From the NCBI RefSeq assembly GCF_000585375.1, contig NZ_KK073874.1, positions 1,612,001 through 1,676,000 on the forward strand: DNA of 64,000 nt, given 5' to 3'. Each line of letters opens with the position of its first letter. Position 1 is the first letter of the stretch. The stretch comes from Cryptosporangium arvum DSM 44712. GTDB taxonomy: Bacteria; Actinomycetota; Actinomycetes; Mycobacteriales; Cryptosporangiaceae. The notes beneath the pieces were generated by a model. It saw nothing but the letters and a program-made list of their open reading frames with translations. It was not told the DNA's origin and ran no database searches. Of the stretch, positions 26,352-35,816 are shown piece after piece. The position numbers and the translations under genes are program-made.

Positions 26352-29048
26352 ATGACGGACCAGCAGAAGTACGTCTACGACTTCTCCGAGGGCAACAAGG
26401 ACCTCAAAGACCTGCTCGGCGGCAAGGGCGCCAACCTGGCCGAGATGACGAACCTCGGGTTACCGGTGCCGCCGGGTTTCACGATCACCACCGAGGCGTG
26501 CACGGTCTACCTCGAGACCGGTGAGACACCCGAAACCCTCGACGACGAGGTGACCACGCACCTCGAGGCCCTGGAGCGGGCACGCGGCAAGAAGCTCGGT
26601 GATCCGGACGACCCGCTGCTGGTCAGCGTCCGTTCCGGCGCGAAGTTCTCGATGCCCGGGATGATGGAGACGGTGCTCAACGTCGGGCTCAACGACCGGT
26701 CGGTCGAGGGTCTGGCCCGGCAGGCCGACAACGAGCGCTTCGCGTGGGACTCGTACCGCCGGCTGATCCAGATGTTCGGCAAGACCGTCCAGAACATCGA
26801 GGGCGAAGCGTTCGAGGACGCGATCGACGAGATCAAGCGTGAGAAGGGCACCGAGAACGACCTCGACCTGGACGCCGGCGACCTCCGGAAGCTCGTCGAC
26901 GTCTACAAAGGCATCGTGCGGGAGCACACCGGCGCGGACTTCCCGCAGGACCCGCGGGAGCAGATGACCGCCGCCGTCAACGCGGTGTTCGACTCCTGGA
27001 ACTCCGACCGGGCCGTGCTCTACCGGCGCCAGGAACGCATCCCGGCCGATCTCGGTACGGCGGTAAACGTTGTCGCGATGGTGTTCGGCAACATGGGGAT
27101 GGACTCGGGGACCGGGGTGGCCTTCACCCGCGACCCGGGCACCGGTGAACAGGGCGTCTACGGCGACTACCTGCAGAACGCGCAGGGTGAGGACGTCGTC
27201 GCGGGCATCCGCAACACCGTGCCGCTGCAGGACCTCGAGAAACTCGACAAGACCTCGTACGACCGCCTGATGGACATCATGGCGACGCTCGAAGGGCACT
27301 ACCGCGACCTCTGCGACATCGAGTTCACGATCGAGGCCGGCCACCTCTGGATGCTCCAGACCCGGGTGGGCAAGCGCACCGCGGCGGCCGCGTTCCGGAT
27401 CGCTTCGCAACTGGTCGACGAAGGGGTCATCGACCTCGACGAGGCCGTGCAGCGAGTAACCGGGGAGCAGCTCGTCCACCTGATGTTCCCGCAGTTCGAC
27501 ACGTCCGCGAAGGTGCACCAGCTCGGCCGGGGCATGTCGGCGTCGCCGGGTGCCGCGGTGGGCAAGGCCGTGTTCGACTCCTACACCGCGGTCAAGTGGT
27601 CGCGGTCGGGCGAGAACGTCATCCTGGTGCGCCGGGAGACCAACCCCGACGACCTGAACGGAATGATCGCGGCGCAGGGCATCCTGACCAGCCGCGGGGG
27701 CAAGACGTCACACGCGGCGGTGGTGGCGCGGGGCATGGGCAAGACCTGCGTCTGCGGCGCCGAGGAACTCCAGGTCAACACCAAACGCCGCTTCATGACG
27801 GCGCCCGACGGCACCGAGGTGCACGAAGGCGACGTCATCTCGATCGACGGCTCGACCGGCCGGGTGTACCTCGGTGAGGTGCCGGTCGTCGACTCGCCGG
27901 TGGTGGAGTACTTCGAAGGCACGGTCGACGAAGCGGACGACCTGGTGCAGGCCGTCGACCGGATCATGAAGCACGCCGACACGAAGCGCCGGCTGGGCGT
28001 CCGGGCCAACGCCGACACCGAGGAGGACGCGGAGCGGGCCCGCCGCTTCGGAGCCGAAGGCATCGGGCTGTGCCGCACCGAGCACATGTTCCTCGGTGAG
28101 CGGCGCCAGCACGTCGAGCGGCTGATCCTGGCCGAGGACGACGAGCAGCGCGACCAGGCCCTGGAGGCGCTGCTCCCGCTGCAGCGCTGGGATTTCCTGC
28201 AGCTGCTCACCGCGATGGACGGGCTGCCGACGACGATCCGGCTGCTCGACCCGCCGCTGCACGAGTTCCTGCCGAACATCACCGAGCTCTCGGTGCGGGT
28301 GGCGCTGGCCGAGTCGCGGGGGGAGAAGAACGAGAACGACCTGCGGCTGATGCAGGCCGTGCACCGGCTGCACGAGGCCAACCCGATGCTGGGCCTGCGC
28401 GGCGTCCGGCTCGGCCTGGTCGTGCCGGGGCTGTTCAACCTCCAGGTCCGGGCCATCGCCGAGGCGGCCGCCCAGCTGGTGAAGCTCGGCAAGGACCCGA
28501 AGCCGGAGATCATGATCCCGCTGGTCGGGTCGGTGCAGGAGCTGGAGATCATCCGGGTCGACGCCGAGCAGGTGCTGCGTGAAGTCGTCGAGGACACCGG
28601 CGAGGAACTGAACATCCTGATCGGGACGATGATCGAGCTGCCGCGGGCGGCGCTGACCGCGGACCAGATCGCGGAGAGCGCCGAGTTCTTCTCGTTCGGA
28701 ACCAACGACCTGACCCAGACGACGTGGGGCTTCTCGCGCGACGACGTCGAGGCGGCGTTCTTCTCCACGTACCTCGAGGTCGGGATCTTCGGGGTGTCGC
28801 CGTTCGAGACGATCGACGTCGACGGTGTCGGGGAGCTCGTGCGGATCGGCACCGAGAAGGGACGGGCGACGCGTCCGGGCCTGAAGGTCGGGGTGTGCGG
28901 GGAGCACGGCGGTGACCCGGACTCGGTGCACTTCTTCAACCGCGTCGGGCTCGACTACGTGAGCTGTTCGCCGTTCCGGGTGCCGGTGGCGCGGCTCGAG
29001 GCGGCCCGGGCCACCGTGGCGCAGGAGGGTGGCTCGGACAGCCGCTGA
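26352..29048 (+). CDS. ppdK: Pyruvate, phosphate dikinase
   Basis: Interconverts pyruvate + ATP + phosphate and phosphoenolpyruvate + AMP + diphosphate in the cytoplasm; 898 residues, the normal length. The N-terminal ATP-grasp domain includes GGKGANLAEMTNLGLPVPPG. The phosphohistidine domain has GGKTSHAAVVARGMGKTCVC. The C-terminal PEP-binding barrel ends with VGVCGEHGGDPDSVHFF and its catalytic Cys. GGAGG precedes the ATG at 26352. It is apparently monocistronic, ending in a strong hairpin. Confidence 0.95.
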   Translation: MTDQQKYVYDFSEGNKDLKDLLGGKGANLAEMTNLGLPVPPGFTITTEACTVYLETGETPETLDDEVTTHLEALERARGKKLGDPDDPLLVSVRSGAKFSMPGMMETVLNVGLNDRSVEGLARQADNERFAWDSYRRLIQMFGKTVQNIEGEAFEDAIDEIKREKGTENDLDLDAGDLRKLVDVYKGIVREHTGADFPQDPREQMTAAVNAVFDSWNSDRAVLYRRQERIPADLGTAVNVVAMVFGNMGMDSGTGVAFTRDPGTGEQGVYGDYLQNAQGEDVVAGIRNTVPLQDLEKLDKTSYDRLMDIMATLEGHYRDLCDIEFTIEAGHLWMLQTRVGKRTAAAAFRIASQLVDEGVIDLDEAVQRVTGEQLVHLMFPQFDTSAKVHQLGRGMSASPGAAVGKAVFDSYTAVKWSRSGENVILVRRETNPDDLNGMIAAQGILTSRGGKTSHAAVVARGMGKTCVCGAEELQVNTKRRFMTAPDGTEVHEGDVISIDGSTGRVYLGEVPVVDSPVVEYFEGTVDEADDLVQAVDRIMKHADTKRRLGVRANADTEEDAERARRFGAEGIGLCRTEHMFLGERRQHVERLILAEDDEQRDQALEALLPLQRWDFLQLLTAMDGLPTTIRLLDPPLHEFLPNITELSVRVALAESRGEKNENDLRLMQAVHRLHEANPMLGLRGVRLGLVVPGLFNLQVRAIAEAAAQLVKLGKDPKPEIMIPLVGSVQELEIIRVDAEQVLREVVEDTGEELNILIGTMIELPRAALTADQIAESAEFFSFGTNDLTQTTWGFSRDDVEAAFFSTYLEVGIFGVSPFETIDVDGVGELVRIGTEKGRATRPGLKVGVCGEHGGDPDSVHFFNRVGLDYVSCSPFRVPVARLEAARATVAQEGGSDSR

Positions 29049-29053
29049 CCGGT

Positions 29054-29089
29054 ACCCGGGCGCCACCGCGAACACGGTGGCGCCCGGGT
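29054..29089. terminator. Bidirectional terminator between ppdK and the LacI-family gene
   Basis: ACCCGGGCGCCACCG (29054-29068), six-base loop, then the exact complement to 29089. The convergent gene's stop lies at the right edge, so the hairpin can end transcription from both sides. Confidence 0.8.
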
Positions 29090-30102
29090 CACGCTTCCCG
29101 CGGCGGTGCCGTCGATTCGCGCCGCACCAGTTCCATCGGGGCGCCGACGGTCTCGGAAACCGGGGCGTCCGGATCAGTGGTGGTGAGCTTCTCGACACCG
29201 CGCCGGCCGAGTTCCTGGAGGGGCATCCGCACGGTCGTCAACGCCGGCACCAGGTACTCGGCGAACGGCAGATCGTGCACCGCGACGATCGACAGCTCGG
29301 ACGGCACCCGGACCCCGCAGCGGTACGCCGCCCGCACCGCGCCGATCGCCGACGTCACGTTCGCGACGAACACCGCAGTGGGACGCGGGGTGCGTCCGAG
29401 CAGCTCGGTCATCGCCTGGAACCCGCCGTCGGCGGTGTAGTCCGCGCGCACCGCCAGCCCCGGGTCGGGCGTCGCACCGTGCCGCCGCATCGCGGCCCGG
29501 TATCCGCTCGCGCGCCGGGACGCGGTGTCCGATCCGTCCGGACCGGCGAGGTGCGCGATCCGCCGATGCCCCAGGTTGACCAGGTGCTCGACCGCCATCG
29601 CGGCCGCGCCCTCGTCGTCCAGGACGACGTGGCGGGTGGCGTCGGCCATGCTCCGGTTGAGCAGCAGCCAGGGCATGCCGGACTCGCGCAGCGCCGCGGG
29701 CGTCGCCGTCACGCCCCCGGCGAGCAGCAGCCCGTCCACCCGGCCGTCGGCCAGCAGGTCCAGGTACGGCTGGGCCGAGTCCGCGACCCGCCCGGAGCCG
29801 GTCACCAGCACACACCCCCGCTCCGCCGCCGCGGCCTCCGCGCCCGTGACGATCTCGGCGTACACCGGGTCGGCGTGGTCGGGGACGAACAGGCCGATTG
29901 TGCGGCTCCGGCGGGTGCGCAGCGTCCGGGCGGCCGCGTTCGGCCGATAGCCGAGCGCCTTCACCGACGCGAGCACCCGCACCCGGGTCTCCGGGCGGAT
30001 GTTCAGCCCCGGATCGCTGTTCATCACCCGCGAGATCACCGACCGGTCAACCCCCGCGTGCGCGGCGACGTCCGCGAGCGTGACGCGTTTCCCTGGTTTC
30101 AC
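29089..30102 (-). CDS. LacI-family transcriptional regulator
   Basis: 337 residues from a GTG at 30102. The N-terminal helix-turn-helix KRVTLADVAAHAGVDRSVIS and hinge NIRPETRVRVLASVKALGYR lead to a periplasmic-binding-protein-like sugar domain (IGLFVPDHADPVYAEIVTGA, LLNRSM, HLAGPDGSDTASRRASGYRA). It probably represses a sugar-use gene set. None is adjacent: ppdK converges on one side and the repeat-rich gap lies on the other. The frame is open far upstream through that gap, but those residues are repeat translation, not protein-like. Confidence 0.85.
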   Translation of the reverse strand: MKPGKRVTLADVAAHAGVDRSVISRVMNSDPGLNIRPETRVRVLASVKALGYRPNAAARTLRTRRSRTIGLFVPDHADPVYAEIVTGAEAAAAERGCVLVTGSGRVADSAQPYLDLLADGRVDGLLLAGGVTATPAALRESGMPWLLLNRSMADATRHVVLDDEGAAAMAVEHLVNLGHRRIAHLAGPDGSDTASRRASGYRAAMRRHGATPDPGLAVRADYTADGGFQAMTELLGRTPRPTAVFVANVTSAIGAVRAAYRCGVRVPSELSIVAVHDLPFAEYLVPALTTVRMPLQELGRRGVEKLTTTDPDAPVSETVGAPMELVRRESTAPPREA

Positions 30103-30246
30103 AGCGCAGATTCTTCCGGTCGCTGCCCGTCGCCGGAGCGATCCGGCACCTCGACGACGGTCGGCTGATCGTCGTGTCCCGGGGGTTCCGGTTCGCCGCG
30201 GTAGGCGATCGGGGCTACAGCGAGCCCGTCGGGCCGTCGGGCCGCC

Positions 30247-30403
30247 GGGTCGGCAAGTCGATCGGGCCGGCAAGTCGATCGGGCTGGTGACGGCGTCGGG
30301 TCGGCGAACGGGTTTGGGTCGGCAAGCCGATCGGGCTGGCGACGGCGTTGGGTCGGCGAACGGGTTCGGGTCGGCAAGCCGATCGGGTCGGCGAACGGGT
30401 CGG
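30247..30403 (+). repeat. Imperfect tandem repeat, about 52-bp unit
   Basis: Three to four units built around GGGTCGGCAAGCCGATCGGG followed by GGTCGGCGAACGGGTT, with single-base differences and partial copies at both ends. They lie 145 bp upstream of the LacI-family gene start. No coding frame is supported here. Confidence 0.75.
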
Positions 30404-30705
30404 GGATCCGGTGCCGGGTGGCCGGGTGGCGGTGGTGCCGGGCGGTCGGGTAGTTGAGCCGAGCCAGCCGTCGGTGTTCTCCGCGGGAGTGTGCCGGCGG
30501 CAGTGCGGATGGTCGTCGAGGTGGAGGCCGGGAAGTCGCTCGCGCCATCCGCCCGTCGGCTTCGAGGAGTTGCGACGTATGCCGGTCCCGGCGGTGCCTT
30601 TTGACCAGGGCGAGGCGCGGCGAGGGCAACGAGCACGAGGTCGAAGTCAATCAATTGACCGGAGTGTTGGCCTGTTTCAGCGCTCGCGAGCAAACGCTTG
30701 ACTAG

Positions 30706-30777
30706 CCTGCTGTGCCTGCTGTGCCTGCTGTGCCTGCTGTGCCTGCTGTGCCTGCTGTGCCTGCTGTGCCTGCTGTG
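30706..30777 (+). repeat. Minisatellite: eight perfect copies of CCTGCTGTG
   Basis: A 9-bp unit is repeated eight times without a mismatch over 72 bases. Perfect identity implies recent slippage-type expansion. A plus-strand frame would give a Pro-Ala-Val run, but no gene encloses it. Confidence 0.95.
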
Positions 30778-31142
30778 CTCACGGTATTCGGCTGCGCGGC
30801 CTGTCTGCGGGGGTCGATCGCCCTCTGCGGTTGATGGCACGCTGCGGCAACAGGGGGGCGAGGTCGTCTGATGCCCGCGGCGCTCGAGTGCGCCCGCTGG
30901 CGCCGCGCTGTATCTGCTGTGTCTGGCTGCGCTCAGTGCGCACGGCTGGGCTGCTTGTTCGCAGCGGTCGGCGCCCTTGCGGTCGATGGCGCCGCGGCGA
31001 GAGCGGTCGTGGCCTGCCCGCGCGGCTGCCTGCACTCACGGTGCTCATAGTGCCTGCGGACCCCGACATGGCCAGCGTTTCCTGCGGTGCCGGTGCTCCA
31101 TGCGGACCCGGTGCTTCCTGCGGTGCAGGTGTATATGCGGTG

Positions 31143-31203
31143 CCCGTGTTACTCACAGCGCCCGTGTTACTCACAGCGCCCGTGTTACTCACAGCGCCCG
31201 TGT
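31143..31203 (+). repeat. Tandem repeat: three 18-bp units plus a partial copy
   Basis: CCCGTGTTACTCACAGCG occurs at 31143-31160, 31161-31178 and 31179-31196 without mismatch, then breaks off after seven bases. Confidence 0.95.
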
Positions 31204-31299
31204 CATCCGCAGTCTCATGCCTCCCTCCGGTTCCCACACCCTGTGATGCGTGCGGTGCTCGCGTGTGCCCGCGGCGCTGCCTATGCCCGGCGCTCACCG

Positions 31300-31374
31300 G
31301 TGCCCGAAGCGCCAGCCGTGCCCGAAGCGCCCAATCGTGCCCGAAGCGCCCAGTCGTGCCCGCAGGACCCGACC
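31300..31374 (+). repeat. Tandem repeat: about four 18-19-bp units
   Basis: GTGCCCGAAGCGCCCAGTC-like units at 31300, 31318, 31337 and 31356, increasingly diverged. With the other arrays it makes 30103-31470 an almost gene-free, repeat-rich interval. I found no frame with protein-like composition in it on either strand. Confidence 0.85.
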
Positions 31375-31470
31375 GTGCGAGCAATGCCCGTATGCCCTCG
31401 GCGACCACCCGCACCCGTAGTGCGGGCTGCGCCCGCCGGCCCTGCCCGCGCCCACCGACCCCGCCCACCC

Positions 31471-32196
31471 CTATCGGTCAATGACACCCTGGCGGGAACG
31501 GAGTGACGTCACGCCCAGATCGGCCCGATGGCCGGCCGCGGCGCCCTCGCGGTGGCCGCTGCCGCTCAGATACCGCGGCCCCATCGTCCCCAACCTCGGA
31601 AAAGCCTCCGCGAACCGGGTGTCGACCACCCGCCGCCGGTCGGCCAGCACCACTTCGGCCGAGCGACCGGCCGCGCTGGTGGACGTGGTCTGCGCCCGGG
31701 CCCGCTCCTCCGCCTCGGCCAAGCGGTGGTGGATCGTCGCGCTGAACCCCACGATCCAGGACCGCCGGTAGGCCGCGACGTGCTCCCCGGGCGGAACGCG
31801 CGCCGCGAGCACCCCGCGTACCGCCTGCAGCAGCAACGACGTGAACAGGATCTCGGCGCGTTCGATGTCGGACGCGAACCCGAACAGCAGCGCGGTCGTG
31901 TCCCGCCCGCGGTACCCGGACTTGTGGACCACCCGCAGCCCCATCGCCCTGGCGATTCCGGCCAGCAGCCCGAACTTGTCCCGCGCGTACGGCGGATCCA
32001 CCGGGATCTCCCGGTCGGCGATCCCGTCGGCGGTCTCGTCGCCGTCGGCGAGCATCGCCCGGTCGACCCCGTACCGAGCCATCAACTCGGCGGCCTTCGC
32101 GGTGAACGTCTCGGCCTCGGCCGGGCTGGCCGCGGCGTCCTCGGCCTGTGCGAGCAGCTTGCGGATGACCGCGAGCTTGGCGTCCGTCGAACTCAT
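31471..32196 (-). CDS. DUF2786 domain protein
   Basis: 241 residues. The N-terminal 45 residues (AKLAVIRKLLAQAEDAAASP, then AEAETFTAKAAELMARYGVD) are a clear DUF2786 domain. It is found in phage and bacterial proteins of unknown role, often with DNA- or metal-related partners. The remainder has a mixed alpha/beta character with WIVGFSATIHHRLAEAEER and no recognised motif. The start is the ATG at 32196. It is divergent from the lipid kinase gene. Confidence 0.8.
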   Translation of the reverse strand: MSSTDAKLAVIRKLLAQAEDAAASPAEAETFTAKAAELMARYGVDRAMLADGDETADGIADREIPVDPPYARDKFGLLAGIARAMGLRVVHKSGYRGRDTTALLFGFASDIERAEILFTSLLLQAVRGVLAARVPPGEHVAAYRRSWIVGFSATIHHRLAEAEERARAQTTSTSAAGRSAEVVLADRRRVVDTRFAEAFPRLGTMGPRYLSGSGHREGAAAGHRADLGVTSLRSRQGVIDR

Positions 32197-32267
32197 GCGC
32201 CCCACCCTCACAGCTCCCGGACCCCACGTCGACACCCGCCGGAGTCGCTGTGGATATCCCACCCGCC

Positions 32268-32273
32268 TAGGCT
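32268..32273 (+). promoter_or_regulatory. -10 element of a leaderless lipid-kinase transcript
   Basis: TAGGCT is followed after seven bases by the ATG at 32281, so the mRNA probably starts at or next to the start codon. No ribosome-binding site is present in the gap, consistent with this. Confidence 0.45.
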
Positions 32274-32280
32274 CGGACCC

Positions 32281-33201
32281 ATGCCGCAAGAGCTGCTGGT
32301 GATCGTCAACGAAGGCGCTGGCAGTACCGAACTCGCCGCCGTCGACAAAGCGGTCGAGGTCCTGCGCCGCGTCGCCGACGTCGTGGTGGCGCGTACGGCC
32401 GACCTCGACGCCCTCGGCGCTGCCCTGCGCATCCATCGCGAACGCACGACCGTGCTCGCCGGCGGTGACGGGTCGCTGCACGCCGCGGTGCAGTTGCTGT
32501 ACGACGCCCACCAGCTCGATCCACAGCGTCCGTTCGGGCTGATCCCGCTGGGTACGGGCAACGACCTGGCGCGCACGCTCGGCATCCCGCTCGACCCCGT
32601 CGCCGCCGCCGAGACCGTGCTGGACGGCTACGCCCGCGCGCTCGACATCGCGGTCGACAACACCGGCGAGGTGCTGGTGAACGCCGCTCACGCCGGCGTC
32701 GGCGCGGAGGCCGGCCGGCTGGCGTCCGGCTGGAAGCCGACGCTCGGCGTCGCGGCCTACCCGCTCGGCGGCCTGGTCGCGGGCTTCACCAGCGAGGGCT
32801 GGCACATGGCCATCGAAGTGGACGGCGAGCAGGTCCACGGCCCCGAGACGCCGGTGCTGATGCTGGGTATCGGCAACGGGCGTTCGATCGGCGGGGGCAC
32901 GCCGCTGGCGCCGAACGCCGAGCCCGACGACGGCCTGCTCGACGTGGTGGTCGCCGCCGTCCAGGGCCCCCGTAACCGGTACGAGTACGGCCTGGCGCTG
33001 CGTAACGGCGTCCACATCCGCCGGGAGGACGTGCAGGTCTACCGGGGCGGCACGGTCGTGCTGAAAGTCCCCGACGGTGCCGACGTGTTCCGGGTGAACA
33101 CCGACGGCGAGATCAGCGACGAGGTGACCCACCGCTCCTGGGACGTGAAACGGGGCGTCTACTCGATCCTGGTCTCGGGCTCGGCGCGGGCCGTCTGGTG
33201 A
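32281..33201 (+). CDS. Diacylglycerol kinase-family lipid kinase
   Basis: 306 residues. The catalytic-domain motif GGDGSLHAAVQ (usual GGDGT) and the following PLGTGNDLARTLGIP are the nucleotide-binding signatures of DAGK/YegS-type kinases. The C-terminal beta-sandwich contains LMLGIGNGRSIGGGTPLAPN and EPDDGLLDV. It likely phosphorylates a membrane lipid such as diacylglycerol. Exact substrate unknown. The last four bases overlap the next gene. Confidence 0.88.
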   Translation: MPQELLVIVNEGAGSTELAAVDKAVEVLRRVADVVVARTADLDALGAALRIHRERTTVLAGGDGSLHAAVQLLYDAHQLDPQRPFGLIPLGTGNDLARTLGIPLDPVAAAETVLDGYARALDIAVDNTGEVLVNAAHAGVGAEAGRLASGWKPTLGVAAYPLGGLVAGFTSEGWHMAIEVDGEQVHGPETPVLMLGIGNGRSIGGGTPLAPNAEPDDGLLDVVVAAVQGPRNRYEYGLALRNGVHIRREDVQVYRGGTVVLKVPDGADVFRVNTDGEISDEVTHRSWDVKRGVYSILVSGSARAVW

Positions 33202-34424
33202 CCGACCCCGGCGCGGAGCGGCTGGTCGCCGAACCGGCGAAGGACCCCGGCACCGGCCGCACTCCCTACCAGCGCGACCGGGCCCGCGTCCTGCACTCGG
33301 CGGCGTTCCGCCGGCTCGCCGCCAAGACCCAGGTCATCACCGCCAGTGGGGACGACTTCCTGCGCACCCGCCTCACGCACTCGCTGGAGGTCGCCCAGAT
33401 CGCCCGCGAGATGGGCGTCGCGCTCGGCGCCGACCCGGACGTCGTCGACACCGCCGGGCTGGCGCACGACCTGGGGCACCCGCCGTTCGGCCACAACGGC
33501 GAGGACGCGCTCGACGTCGTGGCGCAACCGGCCGGTGGCTTCGAGGGCAACGCCCAGACCCTGCGCGTGGTGAGCCGGCTGGAAGCGAAGGTGCCCGGGG
33601 CCGGCCTCAACCTCACCCGCGCGACGCTCGACGCGATCACGAAGTACCCGTGGGGCCGGAAACCGGGCACCCGGAAGTTCAACGTCTACCCCGACGACCA
33701 GCCGGTCTTCGAGTGGTACCGGGAGCAGGCTCCGCCGGACCGGCGGTGTCTGGAAGCCCAGATCATGGACTGGGCCGACGACGTGGCCTACTCCGTCCAC
33801 GACCTGGAGGACGGCGTGCACGCCGGCCACGTCCGGATCGAACTGCTCGCCGACCCGGACGAACGCGACGCGCTCTGCGCCGACGTGGCCCGTGTCTACT
33901 CGCCGGAGTCCCCGGGCGACCTGCGTGCGGTGCTCACCGAGCTGCTCGCCGAGCCCGTCGTGGAGGGGCTCGCCCGGTACGACGGCAGTCACCTCGCGCA
34001 GTCCCGGCTCAAGCAGGTCACCAGCGCACTGGTCGGGCGGCTGTCCGCGGTCGCGGTGCGGGCCACCCGGGAGAAGACCGGTCCGGGCCCGCTGCGTGGC
34101 TACGCGGCCGACCTGGAGATCCCCCGGCGGGCCCGGGCCGAGTGCGCGCTCCTCAAAGGACTCGCGCTGCGCTACGTGATGAACCGCCCCGGCGCGAACG
34201 CGCGCTACGTCCGGCAGCGCGAGATACTGACCCGGCTGGTCGAGGCCCTCCTGCACCGGGCTCCGGACGCGCTCGACCCCATTTTCGCTCCGCTCTGGAA
34301 GAGCGCCGCCGACGACGCCGCCCGCCTGCGCGTCGTCATCGACCAGGTGGCGAGCCTGACCGACCCGGCGGCGGTCGCCTGGCACGACCGCCTCGCCGGA
34401 CCCCTGGAAGGAGCACCGCAATGA
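33198..34424 (+). CDS. dgt: dGTP triphosphohydrolase-like protein
   Basis: 408-residue HD-superfamily protein. RLTHSLEVAQIAREMG and AHDLGHPPFGHNGE supply the H...HD metal site. MDWADDVAYSVHDLEDG is the next conserved segment holding the final Asp. It hydrolyses dNTPs to nucleoside and triphosphate. It stands upstream of dnaG, as in M. tuberculosis, with four short genes between. The GTG start at 33198 overlaps the lipid kinase stop. Confidence 0.9.
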   Translation: MTDPGAERLVAEPAKDPGTGRTPYQRDRARVLHSAAFRRLAAKTQVITASGDDFLRTRLTHSLEVAQIAREMGVALGADPDVVDTAGLAHDLGHPPFGHNGEDALDVVAQPAGGFEGNAQTLRVVSRLEAKVPGAGLNLTRATLDAITKYPWGRKPGTRKFNVYPDDQPVFEWYREQAPPDRRCLEAQIMDWADDVAYSVHDLEDGVHAGHVRIELLADPDERDALCADVARVYSPESPGDLRAVLTELLAEPVVEGLARYDGSHLAQSRLKQVTSALVGRLSAVAVRATREKTGPGPLRGYAADLEIPRRARAECALLKGLALRYVMNRPGANARYVRQREILTRLVEALLHRAPDALDPIFAPLWKSAADDAARLRVVIDQVASLTDPAAVAWHDRLAGPLEGAPQ

Positions 34425-35392
34425 AGTACGCCCGGCTCGGCCGCACCGGTCTGGAAGTCTCCCGGATCTGCCTGGGTTGCATGACCTACGGCGATCCGGA
34501 CCGCGGGAACCACAGCTGGACGCTCCCCGAGGACGAGAGCCGCCCGTTCATCCGGAAGGCGCTCGACGTCGGCATCAACTTCTTCGACACCGCGAACGTC
34601 TACAGCGACGGCAGCAGCGAGGAGATCGTCGGGCGCGCGCTGCGTGACTTCGCCAAGCGCGACGAGATCGTCCTGGCCACCAAGGTCAACGGGCGGATGC
34701 ACGAGGGCCCGAACGGCGCCGGCCTCTCCCGCAAGGCGATCCTCGCCGAGATCGACAACAGCCTGCGCCGCCTCGGCACCGACTACGTCGACCTGTACCA
34801 GATCCACCGCTTCGACCCCCAGGTGCCGATCGAGGAGACCGCCGAGGCGCTCCACGACGTCGTGAAGGCCGGTAAGGCGCGCTACATCGGCGCGAGCTCG
34901 ATGTGGGCGTGGCAGTTCGCCAAGTACCTCCACGTCGCCGAGAAGCACGGCTGGACCAGGTTCGTCTCGATGCAGAACCACTACAACCTGCTCAACCGGG
35001 AGGAGGAGCGGGAGATGATCCCGCTCAGCATCGACGCCGGCGTGGGCGTCATCCCGTGGTCGCCGCTGGCCCGGGGCCGCCTCACCCGCGACCCCGAGGT
35101 CACCACCAACCGCAGCGAGAGCGACGCGTTCGGCAGCCGGCTCTACGACGTCGAGGCCGACCGGGCCGTCGTCGCGGCGGTGGCACGCATCGCCGAGGAA
35201 CGCGGTGTCCCGCGGGCGCAGGTGGCCCTCGCCTGGATGCTCGCCCGGCCCGGTGTCACCGCGCCGATCATCGGGGCGAGCAAACTCTCGCACCTGGAGG
35301 ACGCGGCGGCCGCGGTCGACCTCGACCTCTCCGCCGACGAGATCGCCGCCCTCGAGAAGCCGTACGTGCCGCACGCCGTCGTCGGTTTCTAG
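34421..35392 (+). CDS. Aldo/keto reductase
   Basis: 323-residue NADPH-dependent (alpha/beta)8-barrel oxidoreductase. The catalytic tetrad is visible: Asp and Tyr in FFDTANVYSDGSSEEIVGRA, Lys in VLATKVNG, His in YQIHRFD. The cofactor-binding end is GVTAPIIGASKLSHLEDA. MKYARLGRTGLEVSRICLG is the typical opening. Substrate unknown. The ATG overlaps the dgt stop codon. Confidence 0.92.
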   Translation: MKYARLGRTGLEVSRICLGCMTYGDPDRGNHSWTLPEDESRPFIRKALDVGINFFDTANVYSDGSSEEIVGRALRDFAKRDEIVLATKVNGRMHEGPNGAGLSRKAILAEIDNSLRRLGTDYVDLYQIHRFDPQVPIEETAEALHDVVKAGKARYIGASSMWAWQFAKYLHVAEKHGWTRFVSMQNHYNLLNREEEREMIPLSIDAGVGVIPWSPLARGRLTRDPEVTTNRSESDAFGSRLYDVEADRAVVAAVARIAEERGVPRAQVALAWMLARPGVTAPIIGASKLSHLEDAAAAVDLDLSADEIAALEKPYVPHAVVGF

Positions 35393-35417
35393 GCCGTGGC
35401 CGAGGGGCCCAGGGCGG

Positions 35418-35816
35418 TCACTCCACCGGGTGGCCGTCCAGGGTCCAGAAATGGAAACCGCCGAGCATTTCCTTGACGCGGAAGCCCAGTTCGGCCAGGC
35501 GCAGCGCGGACTTGGTGGAGCCGTTGCAGTGCGGGCCGTCGCAGTAGGTGACGTACATCGCCGCGCGGTCGAGGTGCCCGGTGCTCTCCGCGGTGATGCT
35601 CCGGGTCGGCAGGTTCAGCGCCCCGGGGACGTGTCCGGCGGCGTACTTCTCCGGCGACCGGGCGTCCACGACGACGAACCCCGTGACGCCATGCGACAGG
35701 TCGCTCGCGACGTCGGCACAGTCGGTTTCGAAGCGGAACCGTTCGCTGAGGCGAGCCACCGCCGCCTCGGGTTCGGCCGCCGGAACGCGGGTGACCAGCC
35801 CGCGCAGGACCTTCAT
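35418..35816 (-). CDS. Rhodanese-like sulfurtransferase
   Basis: 132 residues, one rhodanese domain: VVVDARSPEKYAAGHVPGAL and the active loop YCDGPHCNGSTKSALRLAEL. Cysteines occur at both ends of the loop (CDGPHC), the second at the usual catalytic position. A role in sulfur transfer or detoxification is inferred from the family. The ATG overlaps the stop of the PhzF-like gene upstream (ATGA), so the two are co-translated. Confidence 0.82.
   Translation of the reverse strand: MKVLRGLVTRVPAAEPEAAVARLSERFRFETDCADVASDLSHGVTGFVVVDARSPEKYAAGHVPGALNLPTRSITAESTGHLDRAAMYVTYCDGPHCNGSTKSALRLAELGFRVKEMLGGFHFWTLDGHPVE

Noticed and set aside
30103-31035. N-terminal extension of the LacI-family gene
   Set aside because: The frame is open but translates tandem repeats into His/Ser/Arg runs. 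The helix-turn-helix begins at the GTG at 30102, as expected for a complete LacI protein.
30706-31374. CRISPR array
   Set aside because: The repeats are contiguous without unique spacers, units are 9-19 bp and no cas genes are near. They are ordinary minisatellites.
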